DNA of 25,529 nt, taken from Opitutia bacterium UBA4506 (GTDB taxonomy: Bacteria > Verrucomicrobiota > Verrucomicrobiia > Opitutales > Puniceicoccaceae). The DNA lies in contig DGMY01000072.1 in the NCBI GenBank assembly GCA_002388665.1, positions 1 through 25,529 of the forward strand. The letters are read 5' to 3'. Below, in pieces: positions 15,108 to 23,509 of this stretch. The notes below the pieces were generated by a model. It made no database searches and was not told the DNA's origin. It worked only from the letters and a program-made list of their open reading frames with translations. Numbering within the stretch: position 1 is the first letter of the stretch; each line of letters opens with the position of its first letter. A program made the translations under genes and the position numbers.

Positions 15108-18100
15108 ATGCACCCCTCCATACGCATAGAAGGCAGCATCCTCACCGGGGATATCATCGAGACCATCGCTTCCGTCGAGCGGCAGGATGGGCAGCGCTCT
15201 CAGGATTTTGGCTTTCCGACCAACACCGCTGTCAAAGACGAGATCGCCGACGCCTGGGCAAGTGCCCGGGCTTTTTGGACGGCCTACCAGTCGAAGATCG
15301 AGCGACTGCGTGAAGGTGCCTCGGGCGTTACCGAAACGCGTAACCAGTGGATCACGCCACTCCTGGGCCTCTTGGGCTACACCCCTGAACTCGCGGGTAA
15401 GGGCGAGGTCGTCAACCAGAAGAACTATGCCATCTCCCACCGGGACACGAACCGGGCCGGTTTTCCCATTCATGTCATGGGTTGGCACGACAGTCTCGAC
15501 AAGAAACGTCAGGATTCCGGGCCGCGCATGTCGCCCCATGCCCTGGTGCAAGAATACATCAACCTGACGGAACACCTCTACGCGGTCGTCACCAATGGTC
15601 GCCAGCTCCGCCTCCTGCGGGACTCTTCCCGCCTGATCAAGCTCTCCTTCCTCGAATTCGATCTGGAGCGGATGTTCAACGAGGAGATCTTTTCGGACTT
15701 CAGAATCCTCTTCCGCCTGCTCCATTCCTCGCGCATGCCGGTCAAGCAGGACGCGGCCAGTGAGAGCATCATTGAACGCTATCACCAGGACGCCCTCGAT
15801 TCAGGTTCACGTATCCGCGAGGGCCTTTCCGGTGCCGTTGAGGCGTGTATCCGCGAGCTGGCCAATGGCTTTCTGTCGCATGATAAGAATGGTCGGCTGC
15901 GGGAGACGGTCAGCACCACGCCGGAATCGGCGACCGACCTCTACCAGCATTTGCTGCGGCTGATCTACCGCATGCTCTTCCTTATGGTCATTGAGGAACG
16001 GCGCCTCGTTTATCCCGCCACTGCGGACGCCCGCTTGCGGACCATTTACGAGCGATTCTACAGCATTGGACGGATTCGAAAGCTGGCGGAGAAGCGCCAC
16101 TTTTCCGAAGAAAAATATCACGATGCCTGGGATGCCCTCTGTGCCACCTTCCGCCTCTTCGCCGAGCCGGAGGCTGGGAATGAGCTTGGGCTCGCACCTC
16201 TGGGAGGCATCTTCCACCGTGAGGCCATCGGGACACTCGCGGACTGCCGACTGTCCAACGCCGTTTTGCTCACGGCCATCCGTCGACTCAGCTACTTCCA
16301 GCACCCGGATACCAAGCAGTTTCTCCGCGTCAACTACGGGGCGCTCAACGTCGAGGAATTCGGCTCGGTTTATGAGGGCTTGCTCGAATACGATGCCAAG
16401 CTGATCGAGCCCAGCCCCGGACACTACGAATTCCATCTGGTGAAAGGCGAAGGCCGTGCATCCTCCGGCTCGCACTACACGCCGGATGAACTGGTGCAGC
16501 CGCTGCTCAAACACTCCATCGACTACCTGATTACGGACCGCCTGAAGCAGGCGGGGGAAGTGGCTGGGGGTGAGTGGCGAGTAGCGAGTAGCGAGTGGCG
16601 AAAAGTAAGTGAGCAGTTTAGCGTAAGCGAAAGTGTTGAATTCACTAAATACTGGAAAGGAGTTATCGATGGAGTCTTATCAGGAACTGGAGGTATGGAA
16701 GCGGGGTATGGATTTAGCGGAGTGCGTTTACAAGTTGTCACAGCACTTTCCAAAATCGGAGTTGTATGGAATGACCAGCCAGATGAGGCGGGCGGCGGCC
16801 TCAATACCGGCCAACATAGCCGAGGGCTGGGGGCGTCGGAGCACGAAGGAGTTTCAACACTACATCCATATCGCCAACGGCAGTCTGAGGGAACTGGAGA
16901 CGCACTTGCTGCTGAGCCGAAGGGTCGGCCTTACGGAGTCCGAGGCGATCAAGCCTCTCCTGCTGACCACAACTATTCTGGGAAAACAGCTTCTTTCCCT
17001 ACACCGCTCGCTCTCTCGCCGCAACAGCTAGCCAATCTCTGGAATTCCCTACCACTCTCCACTCGCCACTCCCTACTCGCCGAGCAAGCTCTCCTGAGCT
17101 TGCGAGTCGCAGACATCGCCTGCGGTTCCGGACACATCCTGCTGGCCGCCGCACGGCGTATCGGCACAGAGCTGGCCATCCTCCGCACGGGCGAGGAACA
17201 ACCTTCACCCACGGCCATGCGTGAGGCGGTTCGTGATGTCATTCGCAACTGCATCTACGGCGTGGACCTGAATCCGCTGGCCGTCGAGCTATGCAAGGTC
17301 GCGCTCTGGCTGGAAGCCCACGTGCCGGGCCAACCGCTCAACTTCCTCGACCACCACATTAAGTGCGGCAACGCCATCGTCGGCTTCGTCCATCAGGAGG
17401 AACTGGAAAAGGGCATTCCCATGGAAGCCTTCAAAACCTTGCCCGGAGACGATAAGGAGGTGGCCGCTGCTCTGCGCAAGCGCAACAAGGAGGGTCGTGC
17501 GGATGACCGGAGGCAGGTCAAGATGAAGCTCTCGGCGGAGAACCAGGAGAAGCTCGACCAGATCCGCCAGCGCTGGCAGGAGCTTTCCGGTCTGCCCGAG
17601 CGCACCCCCACCGAGATCGAGGCTAAGCGGAAACAATTTCGGCAGTTTTCCACGAGTCAGGATGCCTACCTGCTTCAGCAAATCGCGGCTATTCCCATCG
17701 CTCAATTCTATCAGCCCAAGACGTTGGATAACAAACACTGTGTCATCACCGAGCAAAATTACCGGGATTACCTTACCGGACGCCTGACCGTTCCGGCAGG
17801 GCAGGCAACGGCGAGTGCGTGGGCCATCGCAGATCGCAAGAAGTTCTTCCATTGGTTTCTGGAGTTTCCGGAGATCATGCAGGGGGGCGGGTTTGATTGT
17901 ATACTAGGTAACCCACCATACCTCGGAAATCGAAGACTAAAAGGCACCTATGGGGCCAGTTTCCTAGAGTGGGTTTGCTTTGAATATAAGCCTGCGGGCT
18001 CAGTGGATCTTGCCGTATACTTCTTGAGGCGAATGTTTGAACTCATAAGCGAAAGTGGATTCATCTCCTTGATTACTACAAATACAATTGCTCAGGGCGG

Positions 18101-19922
18101 AGCGAGAGTCGGTGGACTCGAGTATGCACTCAATAACGAAGGGACTATAAATTTCGCCGCTAAGTCAATTCGTTGGCCCGGATTGGCAGCTGTCAATGTG
18201 AGTTTGCTGTCGCTTTATAAGGGAAAGTGGAGTGGTCAATTTAATCTGGATGGGAAGAGTGTGGAAAGAATTACATCTCTACTCGATGACGGAGAATCAG
18301 ACCTTAAGCCCTCTCCCTTAGTAGCTAACTCAGATAGAAGCTTCGTGGGCTCGTATGTTTTAGGGAAGGGCTTTATGCTAGATATTGAGGAAGGTGAGAA
18401 ACTTCATAAGACCGAAGGTGGCAGCAAGGTAGTATTTCCTTATTTGAACGGGAAAGATCTAAACAATAGCCCTGAGCAAAAAGCATCTAGACTGATCCTC
18501 AACTTTCGTAATCTAGCAGAAGACCAAGCCCGGGAATTATCACCGGATTGCTTCAGTATTATCGAAGAACGCGTTAAACCTGATCGAACAAGGTTGAAGG
18601 AGAATGGCGACTTTGCCCTGAGAAAACCATTGCCCCAAAGATGGTGGATGTATGCGGACAAGAGGCCTGCTCTTTACCGGACGATATCTGACTTAGAGCG
18701 TGTTCTCGTTATTGCCCAAGTCTCGAAAACAACCGCATTCACATTTGTTCCCAAGGGGCAGGTCTATGACGCGATGCTAATTGTCTTTCCTTTTGAGGGG
18801 GCTGAATATCTAGCGGTAATGCAATCAAACTTCCATACCCAATGGGCATGGCGATATTGCACGACAATGAAAACAGACTTACGATATGGCCCCTCTGTTA
18901 TTTTTGAGCCTTTTCCTTTTCCTGAGCTATCCTCTGATTTAGCCAGAGTGGGCGAATGTTATTATGAGCACCGCAAGGCAACGATGCTTCTCCTCTGGCT
19001 CGGCCTGACCAAGATTTATAACCTCTTCCACGATCCCGACCTCAGCCCGGAACTCGTGGCCAAAGTATCCGGCAAGCCTGCCGACATCGCCCAACAAGGC
19101 TATTCAGCCCTGCTCAAGCTCCGCGAACTGCATCTGGAAATGGATACCGCCGTGCGCGACGCCTACGGCTGGACCGACCTCAATCTCAGCCACGGCTTCC
19201 ATGATCTCGACTACCTCCCCGAGAACGATCGCACCCGCTACACCATCAGCCCCGCAGCCCGCAAGGAAGTCCTCCAACGCCTCCTCAAACTCAACCACGA
19301 GCGCCACGCCGAAGAAAAAGCCGCCGGTCTCCACGACAAAAAAGCCAAGAAAAAAGCGGCTAAGAAACGCGCAGCCAAACCCAAGTCGGATTTGATCAAC
19401 CTCGAAATGGAGGGCTTGTTTGACGAGTCCCGAGACGCCAAACCGCTTGAGGTCAGAACGATGCCGTCTCAGCCACGTGGCGCCATGGAGGCGGATGAGT
19501 ATTTGATGGAAGTCATCCCTGCCATTCTTTTGGAAGCAAAGGGGAGGCGGTTACGCTGGACTCAATTTACGGATGCGATTCGGCTCTTGGCACGTTCGCA
19601 GAAACTGCAAAAGGCCGCTGTTGGTGATGATTCGGATCTGGTTGAGCGCTGGAGTAAAGCTGGCACGCCACAGCTTGCACTGTCTGAGGTTGTTCCGGCT
19701 ATTCAGCAGATGGGCGGACGCAACTTTCAGATAACCAAGGAGGACGGCGAGCACTTCATAAGACTTAGCGCGTCCAACCCTCCAGCGGCTGAAGCATGGC
19801 CTGCTTATGATGCCTGGTTGGCCATGAGAATCGTTTCTGCGTCCTCTGTGAATGTGCCCTTTGATGCCGATGAGCAAAACCTTTTGCAAAGCATCGAAAC
19901 TCTTAGCCAACTGTTTGCCTAG
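15108..19922 (+). CDS. Adenine-specific DNA methyltransferase (PglX/DrmMI-like), interrupted by a nested element
   Basis: This 1604-aa Eco57I/PglX-type N6-adenine methyltransferase has a helical N-terminal region, then HYTPDELVQPLL (~457), SAM-binding motif I ADIACGSG (D669, 670-675), and catalytic motif IV NPPY (935-938) in CILGNPPYLGN. After this comes a target-recognition region and a lysine-rich linker (~1400-1425) leading to a C-terminal helical domain. Residues ~485-658 are foreign to the family: they are the in-frame reading of the IVS-like element, which separates HYTPDEL from motif I, where homologues have only a short join. Without it the protein would be ~1430 aa. From motif IV to about 18960 the DNA is AT-richer, suggesting an exchanged recognition domain. 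It would methylate host DNA to protect it from the helicase/nuclease genes. Whether the interrupted protein is active is unknown. Confidence 0.85.
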   Translation: MHPSIRIEGSILTGDIIETIASVERQDGQRSQDFGFPTNTAVKDEIADAWASARAFWTAYQSKIERLREGASGVTETRNQWITPLLGLLGYTPELAGKGEVVNQKNYAISHRDTNRAGFPIHVMGWHDSLDKKRQDSGPRMSPHALVQEYINLTEHLYAVVTNGRQLRLLRDSSRLIKLSFLEFDLERMFNEEIFSDFRILFRLLHSSRMPVKQDAASESIIERYHQDALDSGSRIREGLSGAVEACIRELANGFLSHDKNGRLRETVSTTPESATDLYQHLLRLIYRMLFLMVIEERRLVYPATADARLRTIYERFYSIGRIRKLAEKRHFSEEKYHDAWDALCATFRLFAEPEAGNELGLAPLGGIFHREAIGTLADCRLSNAVLLTAIRRLSYFQHPDTKQFLRVNYGALNVEEFGSVYEGLLEYDAKLIEPSPGHYEFHLVKGEGRASSGSHYTPDELVQPLLKHSIDYLITDRLKQAGEVAGGEWRVASSEWRKVSEQFSVSESVEFTKYWKGVIDGVLSGTGGMEAGYGFSGVRLQVVTALSKIGVVWNDQPDEAGGGLNTGQHSRGLGASEHEGVSTLHPYRQRQSEGTGDALAAEPKGRPYGVRGDQASPADHNYSGKTASFPTPLALSPQQLANLWNSLPLSTRHSLLAEQALLSLRVADIACGSGHILLAAARRIGTELAILRTGEEQPSPTAMREAVRDVIRNCIYGVDLNPLAVELCKVALWLEAHVPGQPLNFLDHHIKCGNAIVGFVHQEELEKGIPMEAFKTLPGDDKEVAAALRKRNKEGRADDRRQVKMKLSAENQEKLDQIRQRWQELSGLPERTPTEIEAKRKQFRQFSTSQDAYLLQQIAAIPIAQFYQPKTLDNKHCVITEQNYRDYLTGRLTVPAGQATASAWAIADRKKFFHWFLEFPEIMQGGGFDCILGNPPYLGNRRLKGTYGASFLEWVCFEYKPAGSVDLAVYFLRRMFELISESGFISLITTNTIAQGGARVGGLEYALNNEGTINFAAKSIRWPGLAAVNVSLLSLYKGKWSGQFNLDGKSVERITSLLDDGESDLKPSPLVANSDRSFVGSYVLGKGFMLDIEEGEKLHKTEGGSKVVFPYLNGKDLNNSPEQKASRLILNFRNLAEDQARELSPDCFSIIEERVKPDRTRLKENGDFALRKPLPQRWWMYADKRPALYRTISDLERVLVIAQVSKTTAFTFVPKGQVYDAMLIVFPFEGAEYLAVMQSNFHTQWAWRYCTTMKTDLRYGPSVIFEPFPFPELSSDLARVGECYYEHRKATMLLLWLGLTKIYNLFHDPDLSPELVAKVSGKPADIAQQGYSALLKLRELHLEMDTAVRDAYGWTDLNLSHGFHDLDYLPENDRTRYTISPAARKEVLQRLLKLNHERHAEEKAAGLHDKKAKKKAAKKRAAKPKSDLINLEMEGLFDESRDAKPLEVRTMPSQPRGAMEADEYLMEVIPAILLEAKGRRLRWTQFTDAIRLLARSQKLQKAAVGDDSDLVERWSKAGTPQLALSEVVPAIQQMGGRNFQITKEDGEHFIRLSASNPPAAEAWPAYDAWLAMRIVSASSVNVPFDADEQNLLQSIETLSQLFA
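16571..16598 (+). repeat. Left heptamer array of element 2
   Basis: Four tandem 7-bp units of form CGAGTRG. In the methyltransferase frame they read roughly EWRVASSEWR. Confidence 0.8.
16669..17031 (+). CDS. Nested four-helix-bundle protein (23S rRNA IVS / Avd-like)
   Basis: This 120-aa protein is encoded within the methyltransferase gene in a different frame on the same strand. The ATG at 16669 is preceded by GGAAAGGAG (16654-16662) at 6-base spacing, the clearest ribosome-binding site in the block; an upstream in-frame ATG at 16633 lacks one. Family marks are YQELEVWKRGMDLAE, MTSQMRRAAASIPANIAEG and ANGSLRELETHLLL. It aligns along its length with the protein at 14681-15043, with many identities (about half by eye over the first 90 residues). 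Its intact frame, good ribosome site and conserved motifs argue that it is expressed and selected. Function is unknown; the family is tied to RNA or DNA binding and to insertion elements. Confidence 0.82.
   Translation: MESYQELEVWKRGMDLAECVYKLSQHFPKSELYGMTSQMRRAAASIPANIAEGWGRRSTKEFQHYIHIANGSLRELETHLLLSRRVGLTESEAIKPLLLTTTILGKQLLSLHRSLSRRNS
17052..17079 (-). repeat. Right heptamer array of element 2
   Basis: Four 7-bp units in inverse orientation to 16571-16598. Methyltransferase-like sequence (EQALLSLRV) resumes at 17082, immediately after the array. Confidence 0.8.
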
Positions 19923-19924
19923 TC

Positions 19925-21943
19925 ATGAAAAGCCAGATCGAGTTCCCCTTTCTCCACCCACCTGTGTCATTGCAACCCGTGGCAGAAAGGACGACTCCAA
20001 AACTCTGGATTGAGCGTATCGCGATCCACCGCGCATTGCCGGTCAACGAGGAGACTCTACTCCGCCAAATGACCCTGCGCAGAGGCCTGAATATTCTCTG
20101 GGCAGAACCGAACCAGAGCAATGCGAACGCAAATGCCCGTGTTCGTATTTCCGGCCACGCAACCGGCAAAACAACATTTTGCCGCTTCCTTCGTTACCTG
20201 CTGGGCGAGGAGCGATATGGCAATGATGACTTTCGGCGGGCTTTTCGAGAGAAGTTTGATAACCAAGGCTGGATCTTCGGTGAAGTCTGGGTAGAGGGAC
20301 GTCGCTGGCTGGTTGGCAGGCCGCTGGGCACGGGGACGCACCCATTTGCCGTGCAGGGGCCGAGCATTGAATCACTCAAAAATTCGGAGACCCTACCCAA
20401 GGGAGGTTTCAAAGAAGACTATCTGGAGGCCATTGATGCCTGTCTTTTTCGTGGCCTGATTGACAAACGCCTTCCCTCAAGTGGCCTCCCGCTGGGTTGG
20501 GACATGTTACTCCAATGGATCGCTCGCGATCAGGAGAGCCGTTTTGCAAAACTGCTGAGTTGGCGTAACGCAGCGAGTGATTCGGGGTCGATCGAATTAC
20601 AGGAGGCTGAGAAGGAAAACATCATTCGCGTGATGTTGGGCTTGTCCACGAACCCGGAGCAAGAGACCATGCGCAAGCTTGCGGCCACCGCCAAGGAACA
20701 CAAAGAGGCTGTGGAAAATCGGAAGCTTTATGATTTTCAAATCAAGACTGAGTTTGAGCGAATAAACCAGATGCTGGATGATCCGCTGGATTCAAATGCA
20801 CCCTTGCCGGAAGCTCACGTCCGCTCCGTTGTGGAGGAACTCAAGTCAAAAGCCGTCCATCTACGGGCACTCATTGAAGAAGATGAGACGATCAAAGAAC
20901 TCGGCAGCCAAGTCACAGCCGCAAAGAATAAAACCGCATTAGCCGAAGCGCGTTGGGTCGATGCGAAGGAGATCGCCGAACAGTGCCAGGAAGATATCGA
21001 AATCGCTGAGGGCAATAAACCCGAGGCTGAGCGAATCCACAAAAAGCGAGAGTGGGAACCCTTTCGTGGCTATTGTTCAGCGAAGTTGACCGATGAAGTC
21101 CTCGGAGCATGCCGGTATGCCCGGCAGCGCAAGCCGGACGATGAATTGGATAAAGAGTTGGATGAAATTCGTTCCCATGCCGGCCTGCTCCGCTTCGATA
21201 AACAACGAGCCGATGCCCGCGTGATGGAACTGTTTGAAACCCTGGAGAAAGCCAAGTCCGAGGAAGAGAAACTTAGGGTTAAACTTGAATCGGCGAAAGA
21301 AAAGTATGCGCCAGCAATAAAGCATGCCAACGAGATCGACCAGCAGGTGCAGTCCATCGGGCTCGCACTGAATAACTTGACGCGTGCGCTGTCTGCCAAG
21401 TCGGAAAATGAAGACAGCATTAGCAGCATGGGTAAAGAAAAGGAACTGCTTACTGCTGCACTGGAAAAGTCGAAGGCACAGCACGCGATGCGTATGAGCG
21501 AGCTGTCCGACATGTTCCGATTTGTCGTTCAGGCCCTTCTGGGGCCGGATGTGGGTGCTGGTGTGGAGTTCTCCGGCAAGAGCATCTTTCCCCATGTGGA
21601 CTTTCATGGTCGAATGGATAGCGCAGCATTGGAGACAGTCCGCTTATTAGCCTTCGATATCGCCTGTTTGCTAGACAGCTATATCAGGAACACTTCGTTG
21701 CTCCCTGGATTTCTCATCCACGACAGCCCCCGTGAAGCCGATCTATCTGTGGACATATACCACGAGATATTCCGTCTCTTTCAACGAATGGAATCGGAGT
21801 CTAAGACATCGGAATTCCCCTTTCAATACATCGTCACCACCACAGAACCACCCCCGGAGGAGTTGCGCCAAGAACCGTGGCTGCTCGATCCGGTGCTCAA
21901 TGCCACAGAAGCCAACAGACGTTTCTTGGGGGTGGATATTTAG
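19925..21943 (+). CDS. SMC/Rad50-like ATPase
   Basis: This is a 672-aa protein. Walker A is SGHATGKTT (K82), in an N-terminal ATPase half with LRRGLNILWAEP just before it. A long charged, coiled-coil-prone middle (~240-520) contains CSAKL and LGACRYARQRKPDDE, which might be a hook or linker. The C-terminal half has an LLAFDIA segment like an ABC signature helix and Walker B FLIHDSP (D600). The split ATPase with an intervening coiled coil is the Rad50/SMC/RecN plan; DUF2326-type defence ATPases look similar. It would load on or sense DNA and support the helicases or nuclease. The gene starts 2 bp after the methyltransferase stop. The third partner type (helicase, methylase, ATPase) supports one functional system. 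Exact family is uncertain. Confidence 0.78.
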   Translation: MKSQIEFPFLHPPVSLQPVAERTTPKLWIERIAIHRALPVNEETLLRQMTLRRGLNILWAEPNQSNANANARVRISGHATGKTTFCRFLRYLLGEERYGNDDFRRAFREKFDNQGWIFGEVWVEGRRWLVGRPLGTGTHPFAVQGPSIESLKNSETLPKGGFKEDYLEAIDACLFRGLIDKRLPSSGLPLGWDMLLQWIARDQESRFAKLLSWRNAASDSGSIELQEAEKENIIRVMLGLSTNPEQETMRKLAATAKEHKEAVENRKLYDFQIKTEFERINQMLDDPLDSNAPLPEAHVRSVVEELKSKAVHLRALIEEDETIKELGSQVTAAKNKTALAEARWVDAKEIAEQCQEDIEIAEGNKPEAERIHKKREWEPFRGYCSAKLTDEVLGACRYARQRKPDDELDKELDEIRSHAGLLRFDKQRADARVMELFETLEKAKSEEEKLRVKLESAKEKYAPAIKHANEIDQQVQSIGLALNNLTRALSAKSENEDSISSMGKEKELLTAALEKSKAQHAMRMSELSDMFRFVVQALLGPDVGAGVEFSGKSIFPHVDFHGRMDSAALETVRLLAFDIACLLDSYIRNTSLLPGFLIHDSPREADLSVDIYHEIFRLFQRMESESKTSEFPFQYIVTTTEPPPEELRQEPWLLDPVLNATEANRRFLGVDI

Positions 21944-21958
21944 GAGAATGTAATTACA

Positions 21959-22861
21959 ATGAGTATTACTGAAGAACAATTAAGATCATGGTCGGCGGGT
22001 CCTAGCCAGACGGAAAGCGACAAGTGCCAAAACGCGAAAAACATGATCCGCAAGGCAATTAAAGCTTCCGACGAATTACAGAACCGCGATATTTCTGTCT
22101 TTGCTCAAGGTTCATACAAAGCAAATACAAATGTCCGGAAGAACAGCGATGTCGATATCTGCATTCGCTATAATGGAAGCTTCTTTCCTGATTATCCTAA
22201 AGGGGCAACACAGCAGACATTTGGACACGTAAAAGGTGAGTTCCCTTTCACCGATTTCAAGAATCTAGTTGAAGACGCTTTGGTCTCATATTTCGGTGAG
22301 GATGGTGTGACACGTGGAAACAAGGCATTTGACGTGCATGCGAATAGCTACCGTGTCGATGCCGATGTCGTGCCTACATTCGAGCACAGGCGGTATACTG
22401 GTAATACGTTATCCGATGGAACTGACGAGATATTATACGGAGTTGCTTTCAAACCAGACAAAGGATCAATAATAAAGAATTGGCCGGATCAGACCTACTG
22501 CAACGGGATTGAGCGCAACAACGCATCTGGTCGCAGGTATAAGCGAGTAATCCGTATCCTAAAGAGAATTAGAGATAGATTAAAAGATGACGGCGACGAA
22601 GCCAATGGTAGCCTGCCTTCTTTCTTAATAGAGTCTCTGGTTTGGAATGCTGACACATCTGCTTACGCAAAAGATACCTATTGGGAGATGATGAGGCACG
22701 TCATCGCTAATCTCTGGAATCAAACCCGCAAAGACGATGATTGCTCTGATTGGGGGGAAGTCAATGAACTGAAATACCTGTTTAGAGATTCTCAACCTTG
22801 GACACGCCAACAAGCTAATGATTTTCTACAATCGATTTGGGACTATATTGGATACAAATGA
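21959..22861 (+). CDS. CBASS CD-NTase (cyclic oligonucleotide synthase)
   Basis: This 300-aa nucleotidyltransferase carries the CD-NTase active site: G51-S52 in FAQGSYKANTNV, D64-V65-D66 in SDVDICI, and a third acidic position at D134/D136 (VDADVVP). CD-NTases make cyclic di- or trinucleotides when phage infection is sensed, and these activate a linked effector. The effector here is the next gene, with an ATGA overlap. Clade (B, E or other) cannot be settled from reading; Cap15 partners are usually of a few such clades. The gene begins 15 bp after the ATPase, with AGGAG at a long spacing. Its DNA is markedly AT-richer (24/60 and 26/60 G+C in two hand-counted samples) than the ATPase gene, so this module probably arrived separately. 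Confidence 0.88.
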   Translation: MSITEEQLRSWSAGPSQTESDKCQNAKNMIRKAIKASDELQNRDISVFAQGSYKANTNVRKNSDVDICIRYNGSFFPDYPKGATQQTFGHVKGEFPFTDFKNLVEDALVSYFGEDGVTRGNKAFDVHANSYRVDADVVPTFEHRRYTGNTLSDGTDEILYGVAFKPDKGSIIKNWPDQTYCNGIERNNASGRRYKRVIRILKRIRDRLKDDGDEANGSLPSFLIESLVWNADTSAYAKDTYWEMMRHVIANLWNQTRKDDDCSDWGEVNELKYLFRDSQPWTRQQANDFLQSIWDYIGYK

Positions 22862-23508
22862 GAAATTTAAACTCAAAACCATTTGCCTATCTGCTATTCG
22901 GAGCTTTCGCAATCTGCCTGATTGGCGTCGCCCTGTTGGCTGGACATGAAATCACCGACATAAAGTCGGCATTGATAGCATCTTATAAAACGATTCCAGT
23001 CCTGTTGTTCTTAGCTTGGATGTTTTCAATTTTCGCGTGGAAGTGGAAAATATTGCAAGGATGGATCGTCCCTTTTCCTGACCTGAATGGCACATGGGAG
23101 GGGGAGATCCAGACTACATGGAAGAATCCCGAAACAGGGGAGGTTCCGGGTCCGATACCAGTCATACTTACAATCAAACAGTCATTTACGAAGATAAGTT
23201 GCGTCATGCGAACAACGGAAATGACAAGCCGTAGCTACCTGGCGGGATTTTGGATAGATAGCGATGAGCAGGTCAGAATGTTGGGATATTGTTATACCAG
23301 CAAGCCTTCAACGATAGTAGCTGAACGAAGCCAGCCGCACGATGGGACAATTATTTTCGAAATAGTTGGAAGCCCAGTGTCCAAGCTTAGAGGAACCTAC
23401 TGGAACGGGCGGAAAAGCACTGGAGATGTGACCTTAACTTTCAAAACCAAAGACCATCTAGATGATTATCCAGATGATCTCGGAGAACATCCTCTGGCCA
23501 ATCAATAA
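22858..23508 (+). CDS. cap15: CBASS effector Cap15 (two TM, beta-barrel)
   Basis: This is a 216-aa protein. Two N-terminal membrane helices (about residues 9-29 and 46-63) are followed by PFPDLNGTWEGEI and a beta-rich domain of ~145 residues. This matches Cap15, the S-2TMbeta effector: in studied systems its cyclophilin-like barrel binds the cyclic nucleotide, and the protein assembles in the inner membrane and disrupts it, killing the infected cell. The start is chosen at 22858, where ATGA overlaps the CD-NTase stop; an in-frame ATG at 22837 lies inside that gene. The gene pair forms the shortest kind of CBASS operon. No Cap2/Cap3 ubiquitin-like genes are present, so this would be type I. 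Confidence 0.88.
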   Translation: MRNLNSKPFAYLLFGAFAICLIGVALLAGHEITDIKSALIASYKTIPVLLFLAWMFSIFAWKWKILQGWIVPFPDLNGTWEGEIQTTWKNPETGEVPGPIPVILTIKQSFTKISCVMRTTEMTSRSYLAGFWIDSDEQVRMLGYCYTSKPSTIVAERSQPHDGTIIFEIVGSPVSKLRGTYWNGRKSTGDVTLTFKTKDHLDDYPDDLGEHPLANQ

Positions 23509-23509
23509 C

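Larger units (their letters stand above)
16571..17079 (+). mobile_element. IVS-like element 2, nested inside the methyltransferase gene
   Basis: Left array (16571-16598): TGAGTGG, CGAGTAG, CGAGTAG, CGAGTGG. Right array (17052-17079), read on the other strand: CGAGTAG, GGAGTGG, CGAGTGG, AGAGTGG. Between them lie a leader with a good Shine-Dalgarno and a complete four-helix-bundle gene. The layout equals element 1 and shares the AGTRG core, but with a different two-base lead (CG instead of TT), so it is not a recent copy of it. The methyltransferase frame has no stop through the whole element. Confidence 0.7.

Noticed and set aside
15096..15785. 229-codon minus-strand open frame opposite the methyltransferase start
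   Set aside because: Same reason: antisense shadow, no ribosome site, no domain.
14681..17031. Diversity-generating retroelement, suggested by the Avd-like proteins
   Set aside because: No reverse transcriptase and no template/variable repeat pair are present; the proteins fit the wider IVS family.
5382..21943. Canonical DISARM or BREX operon
   Set aside because: DrmB- and DrmC-type genes and BrxC/PglZ-type genes are not visible, and the helicase is far longer than DrmA, so I describe it only as related to DISARM or helicase-methylase-ATPase systems.
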